Part shown: positions 1-12,500 of the stretch, piece by piece
Numbering within the stretch: position 1 is the stretch's first letter
Layout of the letters: each line of letters begins with the position of its first letter
Source of the DNA: Chionoecetes opilio
Taxonomy: Eukaryota > Arthropoda > Malacostraca > Decapoda > Majidae
Reading direction: 5' to 3'
DNA length: 64,000 nucleotides
NCBI GenBank assembly: GCA_016584305.1
Contig: JACEEZ010020517.1
Location: 198,501-262,500 of the forward strand
Made by a program: the position numbers and the translations under genes
Notes under the pieces: generated by a model
The model's input: the letters and a program-made list of their open reading frames with translations, nothing else
Told to the model about the DNA's origin: nothing
Database searches by the model: none

Positions 1-105
1 CTGGGCCACAGTTACCTTTGAAATCCCGTCAGTATGTCCTTCCAACAGACACAGACTCGGGCTCGTAATTCATAATTCGGAAATAAATAATTTCTTTTTC
101 CATTC

Positions 106-170
106 CCCGCACTGGATTTGAACCCGTGCTACACCAGACTTTGCACCATACACGGGCGCGTTGAACCATT
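106..170 (-). mobile_element. tRNA-like SINE head
   Basis: The minus strand has GGTTCAAATCC (B-box-like) with a GCAC/GTGC stem and an upstream TGGTTCAACGC box. A genuine tRNA fold could not be completed. Confidence 0.35.
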
Positions 171-253
171 TCTGTCAATAAGAACTGTTCCACTTGACTG
201 AGTGGTTCTGGTGTATTTATGTTCATTACAATTTCTTATGTTCTGTTTCTCAG

Positions 254-519
254 AGGCCATGTCAGCGCCGGACTCCCACGAGGAGGGGCGGCTGGTGTAC
301 CTGTACGGGGGTGAGCCGGTGGGCGCCTTCCTGCTGCCTCCCGTGCGCCCCCTCGTGCCCTCCGTCGCCCACGCCATCTTCCTGGACCTGACGCACGACA
401 ACCGCAGCCCCGCCGAGGTGCGCACCGCCTGGGACATGCTGCCCTCCGCCGCCCTCGTCAGCATGGCTTGCTGCGCCTCCGGGTCAAACCGAGGCTATGA
501 CGAACTTGTGCCTCATCAC
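254..519 (+). CDS. AGL: AGL exon a (transferase HD motif)
   Basis: The acceptor TTTCTCAG ends at 253 and the donor GTAAGT begins at 520. The exon encodes FLDLTHDN, whose Asp is the third conserved acidic residue of GH13-type transferases, and [16 protein letters not shown], a hallmark of animal AGL. The ATG at 259 is internal: the frame is entered by splicing, with two bases completing a codon. The intron upstream (1-253) holds a tRNA-like repeat. Confidence 0.95.
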
Positions 520-3500
520 GTAAGTACAGGAATACCGTAAGATAACACTCCGTAATAAGATAATATAATACACTCCGTAATATCCATAATATAATACAGT
601 AATATAAGATAAGATAATACACTCCGTAAGATAACTGAAAAATATTGTATGTGATTGAAGGTGTGCTTGTATTTCACTTTTGAGGTGAGGTGATGTAATG
701 CAGGAACTGTTTATTGTGTGATAGTTGAATAGCCTCTTAAAGGAGGAAAGGGACAAGAGCTTTAGGGTGTGTGATAAAAGCTAGGATATATATACATATT
801 ATTTATATATATATCACAGTATATCATATCATATCATACAGTATATCTGTGGAGTAGGTGGGAGGGTCATCAGGTGTGTATGAAGCTGCTGCCAATGTTT
901 TATCACAATGTTGCTCAAGAAAGTAAAATTAGTATTAAAGTATTTTTTATATATTGAGCCTTTTTTTCTTTCCTTGTTTCAGATCCACGTGGTGGATGAG
1001 ACGCGGCTGTACTCCGCGTGGAGTGAGAGCGGCGGAGCACAGCGGGGAGAAGTGAACAACAAGTCCGGGATCATTGAATGCAAGAATCTGTTAAACAAGC
1101 TTCACTTTGAGCTGGGCGCCAATGGCTTCAATCAGGTTTGTAGACAAAAATTTGTTAGATATTTTTAAGATTCTTTTTTTTTTTTTCATTAACTGTTTTG
1201 GGCAACTTTCCATGTCACTTGAATATTTTTATCAATTATTTTTGTCTATATCTCAAAAATATATCAAAATATTATAACAGAATTCTCCACAAGACTGCCT
1301 CCCTTCACAACAGCAAAATGGGTGATGACCACAATTGACAGAGCAGTCATTGATTTAATGCCAAAAAGATGGAAATGTGAATTGACTCGGTAACATTTCT
1401 TTTGCTCGGTGTTTGTTATTTTTCTCCATATCTAAAAAAAATTGGAAAATATTACAAAATTCTTCATTAGACTGCCAACAAGTCTCTTCATAACAGCGAA
1501 TTGGGTGATGACGACAATTGACTGAGGAACATTGGACATAGCAATGAGATATAGCAGTGAGGAGATAGCATTGACTAGGGAAAAACTGGTTCACAAATAG
1601 GGTGGTAAATGATTGGAATGGACTCAGTCGTGGGGTAGTCAGTGCGGAGTCATTAGGGAGCTTTAAAAGGAGGCTGGATAATTTCATGGATGGAGATGCA
1701 AGATGGATGTAGGCAGTGTTAAGTAACAGGATCTACCACGTGTATATAGGCAGAGCTGGGCACTAAATGCATTGAATGTATTTAAATACTAAATACTAAA
1801 TACATGGGAGAAATGTATTTAAATACTAAATACATTTTACGAATGTATTTAAATACTAAATACTAAATACATCAATTGTATTTAAATACATTTGTAAATA
1901 CATTTTAAATACACACAAATTTTAACATGTCCGAAAAAAATGAATTTCCTTAGGATTTCCTTAGATTATGCATTTCCTTAAAAATTTCCTTCTCAGGCTT
2001 AAATTTCCTTGAAATCCGGACATTTCCTTGGCAGTGGAAACCCTGGTTCACTGTAACATCGGGGTTGCCAGATAGCTGGGCGGGTTTATGGCCAAATTAA
2101 CTGATAAAAAAGTATTTCTATTTTTTTATTAAATGTATTTAAATACAATGTATTTAAATACTCATAAAAGTATTTAAATACTGTATTTAAATACATGACA
2201 ACCAATGTATTTATAAATACATTTCTAAATACACAAATGTATTTAAATACAATTGTATTTAAATACTGCCCAGCTCTGTATATAGGCCTCCCAGCCTCTT
2301 GTAGCTTCCTTATTTTCTTATGAGCATTTCTTTGCCAGGTGTTTGTGGACCAGGTGACGGAGCACGTGGTGACGGTGACGCGCCACAACCCCGTCACGCA
2401 CCAGAGTGTGGTGCTGGTCGCCTACACCGCCTTCAGGCCCCCGGCACAGATCCAGGCGGGAAGCATACGTCCCCTCAAGGTGCAGGGACGCCTCGAGGAA
2501 ATCATCTTTGAAATGCAAGTCAAGGGGAAGAAGCCTGGGTGAGTGTATAAAGGTTTGGTTGATTGATGGATTTAATGTCAAAAAAAAAGTGGAATGTGTC
2601 AGACTATATATTTTTGGAATAATACTGATTTTTGAAGAGAAGTCAATGTATTCTTATGGTATGAGGCTGATTTTGAAGAGAAGTCAATGTATTCTTATGG
2701 TATGAGGCTGATTTTGAAGAGAAGTCAATGTATTCTTATGGTATGAGGCTGATTTTGAAGAGAAGTCAATGTATTCTTATGGTATGAGGCTGATTTTGAA
2801 GAGAAGTCAATGTATTCTTATGGTATGAGGCTGATTTTGAAGAGAAGTCAATGTATTCTTATGGTATGAGGCTGATTTTGAAGAGAAGTCAATGTATTCT
2901 TATGGTATGAGGCTGATTTTGAAGAGAAGTCAATGTATTCTAATGGTATGAGGCTGATTTTGAAGAGAAGTCAATGTATTCTAATGGTATGAGGCTGATT
3001 TTGAAGAGAAGTCAATGTATTCTAATGGTATGAGGCTGATTTTGAAGAGAAGTCAATGTATTCTAATGGTATATCTCTTAATATTGACGGTATTTACATC
3101 TTCACAATGGTAATCACTCCATTTCCCTTTGGTCTGTAATAACACTTTAGCCCCTTCATGCCCAGATCTTTCCTTGGCTATATAAAATTGTCTGTTGTTA
3201 GCCATAAAATTACGAAAAAGGAACTGAATAAACCAAATGAGTTAGTGGACAAGGATACTAAACAGGTCATAACTATAAAATATTGCTTATAGTCACTACA
3301 AATCGTCTGATGGTACCCAAATTACAATGGAAATTACGTTCTGGGTCTCAAGGGGTTAACATTGAATAGCTTATAGGTGTCAATTTTCAGTCTTGTAACC
3401 TAAGCACAATTTTCAGAGAGGAGGACAAGAAGATCCCGGGAGTGTTCGTGCCGGACTTGGAGTTCATCAACGGCTTGGACGGCTTCTCTGTGGAGGCGAG

Positions 3501-6500
3501 GGAACACCTGACGCCCGCACAGTCCAGCTTTGTGCAGGTCACGTCCGGCGATGACGCCGACATGACGGTGTGCGAATACACCTCCAGCTTCACGCCGGGT
3601 TCTGTCATTGCCTTCAGGTAGGGTTGGCGGCATTACCATAGGAAGGATGCACTTATATTTATCTGCCTTATATGTTAAAAACAACAACATTCCTTTAGGG
3701 GAGTTCCATAGCAAAGTTCAGTTTTAATGTGCAGTGTTTCTTTCCTCTGTCAGGTTAAGTCTGCTGCCGCGCGCTCAGTCCGCCGTTAACAAGATTCGTG
3801 GAACACTTTCAGAGTTTGGTTATAAGGTAATAATATAGAGTGGGCATTAATTTAGTTACAATCTCAGTCTGGCCATGTTGTTGATCCACGTACTCTTGGT
3901 GGGCATGTAATAATTGTCACGTACTAAAGTATTTGAGCGATTTTTGTTATTTATAAAAGTTCAATGGCGGACAGATTCTAATACTGTTAAATCTTCCATG
4001 CTTCATCAGGATGCAGTTGTAAGTTGATATTTAGTTGACGGGATTTATATTTATTGTATGCAAGTGAATGAAAAGTTCTTAATGATGTTTAAGAAGTTCA
4101 GACTGTTGGAGTAACATGCACTGGATGCTTTGAGGTTCCAAAATCTACGTTTTTCCTTACAAAGTTTTATTCATCTTAATCATACATATATACAGCTGCA
4201 TATAGCATACATACATACATATATACAGCTGCATACAGCATACATACATACATATATACAGCTGCATACAGCATACATACATACATATATACAGCTGATA
4301 TTGCCAGTACTACTAATCTACTCTATTTAGCAAAAAAATATCCAGTCATTTGAAATATATTTAGTACTCCTTAGGGAATGTGAGAGAAAGTATAATATTA
4401 AGAAATGATTTAGATTTTCTTAGTCTAGGAGAAAATAATGTAACATGGAAACCACCTCACGCTTCCAGTCAAGGATTTCTGAAGTCACCACGCACAACCC
4501 GGAGCTGACGGAGATCATGAACGACCTGAGTCTGGGCGACCTGAACCGTGTGCTGTACCGCTGCGACGACGAGGAGAAGGACGAGGGACGGGGCTGGGGC
4601 GCCTATGCCATCCCCGGCCACGGCCCTCTGCTCTACTGCGGCCTGCAAGGTAACGCGTTTAACCCCTTCACTTAATATGATACACATCTACGCCCATGCC
4701 TCGCCTAGTGGCCTTAACCCCTTCACGCCCAGATCTTTCCTTGGCTATAAAAAAAATTGTATGTTGTCAGAGCCATAAAAGTACGAAAAATAACTGAATA
4801 TACCAAATTAGTTAGTCAACAAGGATACTAAACAGGACATCTCTATAAAATATTGCTTATATTCACTAAAAGTCATCTAATGGTACCCAAATTACAATGG
4901 AAATTACGTTAACATGATATGCATCTACGCCCGTTCCTCGCTGAGTGGGATTTCCAACTAAACAAGAAGCAGAACTATTTGTTTTTTGTTTTAAGTCACC
5001 CACGTGTTTAGGGTCAGGCAAGTTCTGGGAAAAGTTTAAATATACATGTAAATAAAAAAAATTCATAAGAAATTAAACAATAAAACATTTTACATTGCAT
5101 TGTTTGTTAGCTTACAAATGTACAAGTTCAAATGTAGCCAACATCTCTGTGAGCCTCTGATCCCAGTGCTTCTGCCACACCTGCAATGCTTCCCAAAAGT
5201 CCTGTTCATGGCGTCAAGTGCCATGTTTAACTTGCTCAGGATTTCCTCTGCAGTGTCAAAATAGATTTCAGCTTAAACTTTATCTTTCGGAAAATAAAAT
5301 TGCAGGGATCCAAATGCAGCGAGTGTGGGTTGAGGAGCTGCGGTGGTGTGGGTATTTTTGAAAAACCTGCAAGTTTTCAATTCACTCGCAGTGTTATATT
5401 GTCGTAATGCGGCACCTAATTTCCACTATGCAATGGGCTTACCGACTCATCAAAGTTACTGCTTGTTCCTGCTGTGTGTGCAAGATTCATGCTCAGTTTG
5501 CTCACAACAGGAATATTTTTGGAATATTTTCTATGGTGCCTGGTTTTCTATGGAAGTCATGCTTTTGTATTTGAATCGCACTGTCTTCCTTCCTGCAGGT
5601 GTTGTGTCTGTGCTCAGTGAGATCCGAGTGATCAACGACCTCGGGCATCCGCTGTGTGGCAACCTGCGCGACGGCGACTGGCTGGCCGAGTACATTGTCG
5701 GCCGCTTGAAGTTTGAGCCGTCGACGCAGCGCCTGGCAGCCTGGCTAGAGGTGAGCAGGAATGAGAGGCTTGTTACATAAGAACATAAGACAATAAGGAA
5801 GCTACAAGAGGCCGTGAGACTTACACGAGGTAGTTCCTGTTACTTAACTCTACCTACATCCACCTCTCTTCCCCATCCATGTATTTATCCAGACTCTTTT
5901 TAAAGACCCCAATAGACTCCACATTGACCACCTGATGACTGAGTCCATTCCAATTGTTGTGCTGATTGTTATCATATGGAAAGCCTCTATGATGAACAAG
6001 ACAATCCCTACATTGCCTTATAAAGGATCGTAACTTTATTGCTTTCCACCGCTTGGTATGAACAACATTATGTGGATCAGAAGGGAGCTGAAACTTGGAG
6101 TTGAAAATAAAACTGCATTGCTTACCTCCCATTGCTAAAGATATTATTTCATCACCATAACTTTCTTGAGGAGATTCACACTTAAACCTGGAATAATGCT
6201 GTAATGTTTTGATCCTATAAGCATGCAACTTTAGCTTCACATAACACTGTAGCTTATCCATGATCTGTGTGTGTGTGTGTAGGTTATCCATGATCTGTGT
6301 GTGTGTGTTATTCATGATCTGTGTGTGTGTGTGTGTTATTCATGATCTCTGTGTGTGTGTGTGTATAGGTTATCCATGATCTGTGTGTGTGTGTGTAGGT
6401 TATCCATGATCTGTGTGTGTGTGTGTAGGTTATCCATGATCTGTGTGTGTGTGTGTGTTATTTATGATCTGTGTGTGTGTGTGTAAGTTATTCATGATCT

Positions 6501-9500
6501 CTGTGTGTGTGTGTGTGTGCAGGAAGTGTTTGGCAGCCTGAGTGAGGTGCCGCGCTACCTCATCCCGGCTTACTTTGACTCCATCATCACCAGCCTCTAC
6601 CTCACCCTCATCAACAGGGCCTGGGCGCTCATGGGAGAGTAAGTACTTTTTTGCCCCTTAGAGACAACACTAGTTTTTTTATAAGACATTAAGCTTCAAG
6701 GCTGAAAGTATTTAACCTCTTCACACCCAGATATTTCCTTTGCTATAAAAAAATGGTCTGTTGTCGAGCCATAAATTTAAGAAAAGTAACTGAATATACC
6801 AAATGAGTTAGTCGACAAGGATGCTAAACAGGTCATATCTATAAAATATTGCTTATATTCACTAAAAATCGTCTAAGGGTGGCCAAATTACAATGGAATT
6901 TACGTTCTGGGCCTCAAGGAGTAAAGACAACATTAGTTTTTCATAAGACATTAATCCCTTGAGGCCCAGAACGTAATTTCCATTGTAATCTGGGTACCAT
7001 TAGACGATTTTAATGAATATGAGCAATATTTTATAGATATGACCTGTTTAGTATCCTCGTCTACTAGTTAATTTGGTATATTAAGTTACTTTTCGTAATT
7101 TTATGGGTAACAGACAATTTTATATAGCAAAGGAAAGATCGAAGGGGTTAAAGACATTAGTTATTTATAAGACATTTATCTTCAGGACATTGAAAGTATT
7201 TACTAATCATTCAACAGCAAATTACTGTGTATGTCCCATCATGAGCATTATTGTTATCTTTGCAGATTTATCTCTGGGGGATCAAACTTTGTCAAGGCTC
7301 TTGGGTTATGCTCAGTGCAGTTTTGTGGCACCGTCAAGTCTGCTTTGCTGCCGGCGTTGTCGCCACACCTGCGGGACCCCAAACCCCCCACCGTGTCCGA
7401 CGGCTCCGGCGGCCACATACAGCTGTCTGCCACCATTGCCGCTGGTGAGTGCAATGATCTAGTGTTTCTGTTGAGTGATTAAACCGTGAATAAAATTTGT
7501 CCATCTGTCTACCGTAGATAACACTATAGTCGCCAGTCACTCGCCACTGCACTAATGTCGCCAGGTGTCATATATTAAAAAAATTTGCATCACTACAGAC
7601 TTTTATGTGCCACTGAAGAGGCATGCACAGTAGTTTATATTATGTACATCACACTCCATGTCTTCAGTGGCACATAAAAGTCTGTAGTGATGCTAAAATG
7701 TGTAATATATTGTGCCTGGCGACATTAGTGCAGTGGCGACTATAGTGTAGCAATGCTTCTTCCATTGAGCATCTTATTCACTTTGTCACTTAGATTTTGT
7801 TCCATACAAATATTTTTCAAACTGACATTTTCATGGATGAATTTGTATTTCGCTCCCTCAGGGCTGCCGCACTTCTCGGTGGGCTACATGCGGAACTGGG
7901 GCCGCGACACCTTCATCGCCCTGCCTGGGAACCTTCTTATCCCCAGCAGACATGATGAAGCCAGGTGGGTGGAGGAGTGCTGTTATTGTGCAGTCATGAT
8001 ACTTCTGTTCTTAACCCCTTGAGACCCAGAACGTAATTTCCATTGTTATTTGGGTACCATAAGACAATTCTAATCAATATTTTAGAGATATGACCTGTTT
8101 AGTACCCTTGTCCACTAGCTAATTTTGTATATTGAGTTAGTTTTTGTAATTTAATGGCTAACAACAGATGATTTTATGTAGCAAAAGAAAGATCTGGGCG
8201 TGAAGGGGTAACGGCAACACTCGGATCAGGTCCAATCAAAAAGTTCCTGGACTACACTTGATCAAAAAAAAGACTACCAAATACCCGATTTAGATTTGGC
8301 CGAGTAATCACAACGATTTTGACGCATCACTGTCAATTTCTTCAATGTTTTAAAGTGTTATGCTTTTTGAAGGTAACTTTAGCTTCACATAATGCTGTAG
8401 TGTTATGACCGTATAAACACGTAACTTTAGCTTCACATAATGCTGTAATGTTATGACCGTATAAACACGTAACTTTAGCTTCACATAATGCTGTAATGTT
8501 ATGACCGTATAAACACGTAACTTTAGCTTCACATAATGCTGTTGTGTTATGACCGTATAAACACGTAACTTTAGACTGACCTCTCGTTATCCCGTTATCC
8601 TTCAGTGACATTCTGCCCCTCTTGGAGTGACTGCCAATCATGTCGTTCAGCTCATTTACCTCATTGCTATAGAGAGGACCTGCTTTCACATTTCAACGGT
8701 CTGCATTGACTATTCTCTGAGCTTGACACAGACACTGATGTTTGCTTTCTGCTCAAGTCGGAGGTCTAAACTGAAATTGTATTTGAGCGCGTGAACTTGG
8801 TCACAAAATCATGTGTAGCACACATCCCAACGTTAAAAGAATGACGCCACGCGGCATACTAAACTAGAACCGTGACTGCTTGGCTCATACTTGGCGCACA
8901 CACTGTTTCTTTGCTAAGTGAACCAGATTTCACGTAATGGGAATTAATTGGGCACGCGTCTGGGAATGGGAAGTTGCCTTTCTTGAGATGTTTTGTTTCA
9001 TATTGATAGTTTAATACATGTTAATACATATAAATACATACATATTGATAGTTTAATACATGTTAATACATATAAATACATACATATTGATAGTTTAATA
9101 CATGTTAATACATATAAATACATACATAATTGATAGTTTAATAAATGCATGCAACTCATCGATATACAGTTTTACATTTGAATATGATTTTCATTTATAT
9201 ACCTCAAGGATTATGTAAAAAAAAATCTCAGTCAGCATGTCAGTTTGACTACTTAAGCATACCATTCATTTCTGCAGAACACTGTATATTAAGTTAGTGT
9301 CCTTGTGTCAGGTGGATCCTCCTGGCCTTTGCGGGCACCCTGCGCCACGGCCTCATCCCCAACCTGCTGGACGGCGGCAAGAAGGCGCGCTTCAACTGCC
9401 GGGACTCCTTCTGGTTCTGGCTGCAGGCTATTCAAAGGTAAACATCATGTACTATGTAATAAGTAGCACAGTGGTAATCATGTATGTGTGTATGATTGTA

Positions 9501-12500
9501 TGTGATACGTAACACAGTGGTATTGTATATAAGCTTATTCCTGAGAGACTGAATCTACGTGTTATTAAGGGAGTGCAAGGGATAGTATTATTAAGGCATG
9601 CAAGCTATTCAAAGGTAATCATGGATGTGTGTGTGTAATAAGTAGCACAGTGGTATTAATAATTATTCCTGGGAGACTGAATCATATGTGAAGGGGGCTC
9701 AGTTTTAGTATTCTATTCTATTAGTATTCTATTAATTGGCAGCTCGCTTCGCTCGCTGTCGCTTACCATAAGACCCGTGGAACCAAGTTTCCGCCAAAAA
9801 GTGTATAACTACTCCTAAATATTGTCGGATTGAGCTGAAATTTGACATGCAAGTAGAGCTGTCAAAATCAATGGGGGTCGTCGGAAGAAACTTTTTGCGT
9901 AAAACAAGCCCTTAATGAGTAATAAGCGTAAACTACTCCTAATTATTGTCGGATTGAGCTGAAATTCGACATGCAAGTAGTGCTGTCAAAATCAAAGGGG
10001 GTCTGTGCAACAAACTTTTTGCATAGAACAAGCCCTTAATGAGTAATTCACGTAATGAGTTAATTGGCTGGAACGTGGCTCGCTGTCACGTTCCAGCCGC
10101 AAGAACTGAGCCAAAAGCAAAGGGCCGGAGGCTGGACGTCTATACTTGATAGTAGTTGATTATTATTAGTATTTTTTTTAATGTAATAAGTAGCCTAGTG
10201 TTATTAATAGCTCATTTCTGGGAGACTGAATCCTATGTGAAGAGGATGGTTTTAGTATGTATGTGTATGTAGTAGTGTATTAGTAGATGTGTATTTAGTG
10301 AGTGTTAGTGTTCTCATGTTTAAGATTCAATGTTTTCTTATAGATACGTGACAGTTGTGCCGGACGGTCACCTGATTCTGAAGGACAAGGTTTCCCGTCT
10401 CTATCCAACAGACGATTCTCCGCCACAAGAGCCGGGGAAACATGTGAGTGTGTGGCTACAGTGGCGGCCTTAACCCCTGCACGCCCAGATCTTTCCTTGG
10501 CTATAAAAAAATGTCTGTTGTCGAGCCATAAAATTACGAAAAGTAACAATATACCAAATTAGTTAGTGGACAAGGATACTAAACAGGTCATATCTGCTCA
10601 TATTCACTAAGAATTGTCTAATGGTACCCAAATTACAATGGAAATTACGTTCTGGGTCTCAAGGGGTTAAAACATACATTAATTACCCTTAGCAAACTTC
10701 AGTGATAATGAAATAGAGTATTATTTGTTGAAAAACCCCTTCACGCCAGATCTTTCCTTTGCTATATAAAATCATCTGTTGTTAAGCCATAACATAACAA
10801 AAAGTAACTTAATATACCTAATCAGTTAGTGGACAAGGATACTAAACAGGTCATAGCTATAAAATATTGCTTATAGTCACTACAAATCATCTAATGGTAC
10901 CCAAATTACAATGGTAATTACGTTCTGGGCCTCAAGGGGTTAACTTATTTGGGCCAAGTGGAGGAAATTATTGATCCATTTACAAAAATCTGACCAATAA
11001 TATCATTCCTGTTGGTATAGATGTTAACCCTTTGAGGCCCAGAACGTAATTCCCATTGTAATTTGGCCATCATTTGACTATTTTAATGAATTATAAGCAA
11101 TATTCTTTAGGTATGACCCGTTTAGTATCCTTGTCCACTAACTACTTTGGTATATTGAGTTACTTTTCGTGATTTCATGGATAACAACAGACTATTTTCA
11201 CACAGCAAAGGGAAGATCTGGGCGTGAAGGGTAAACAAAATTGTGTTCATACTATAGTAAATATATTTTTTGTCACTTTTAGCAATCTTAATTACCCAAA
11301 TCATTATCTTAAAGTTCTACTGCTATTGCTCCATCTTAATTATCCTATTTCCTTAAAGTTCATACTCTATTATCCATCTTAAATTATCCATATATCTTTA
11401 AGTTATACTCCATGTACTCCACTTAATATCCATCATATCTTTATAAATTCATATGCTATTACTCCATCAAATTACTCATTTCTTTAAAGTTCATATGCTA
11501 TTACTCCATCTTAAATTACCCATCATTATCTTTAAAGTTCATACTGCTATTATCCATCTAAATTACCATCTTATCTTTAAGTTATACTGCTATTACTCCA
11601 TCTTAAATTACCAATATTTTCTTTAAGTCATAAGGCTATTACTCCATCTTAAATACCACATTATCTTAAGTTCATATGCTACTTAATCATCTAATACCAT
11701 CATTATCTTTAAGTTCATACTGTATTACTCCATCTTAAATTATCCATCATTATCTTTAAAGTTCATACTGCTATTACTCCATCTTAAATTATCCATCATT
11801 ATCTTTAAAGTTCATACTGCTATTACTCCATCTTAAATTATCCATCATTATCTTTAAAGTTCATACTGCTATTACTCCATCTTAAATTATCCATCATTAT
11901 CTTTAAAGCATTGTGTTCATACTGCTAATCTATTCTTGTATTTTTTTCACGTTTCTATAGACTTTAAATACTGTAATAGCAAATACTGTAAATAAAATCA
12001 AATGAAATACGTACTGTAGTTTAATAGATTTTAATAATTTTCAAACTGGTGTTCCGATGTGCAGGATCAGCCGTTGGAGGAGGTGATCCAGGAGGGTCTG
12101 CAGCACCACTTCCAGGGCATCAAGTTCAGGGAGAGGAACGCCGGCTTCCAGATTGACCGCCAGATGAACGATGACGGATTCAACAACAATGTGGGCGTCG
12201 ATCTGGAGACAGGTGAGCAAAGTATTCTTATTAATGAAAACAATCACTGCTGATGTAAGTTTGTTGGCTATTTGACGTGAACACAAACACTGCAACATGT
12301 GTAGAATAGAAAATAGTGGTTCTTCTTTCCGTTTAATGTCAGTTTTTCCCATGATTTTTATGAGGGTAGACGAAGTGGTTAAAGATACATATTAATAAAA
12401 AATCACTATCATTAGAATAGTAAGTTTGTTTATTAAGTCCAATGGTAATATTGTGTTTTTATCTCTAGGATGTGTAAATTATTTGCTTGTGAAAAGTTTG

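Noticed and set aside
106..170. Genuine tRNA gene
   Set aside because: A B-box-like stretch is present, but no acceptor stem or anticodon arm could be assembled; treated as a SINE head.
259..261. ATG at 259 as AGL start
   Set aside because: It is inside the transferase domain after a clear splice acceptor; about 560 residues of AGL must lie upstream.
2086..2397. 103-residue minus-strand frame
   Set aside because: Most of it is the AT-rich interior of the hAT element read as coding.
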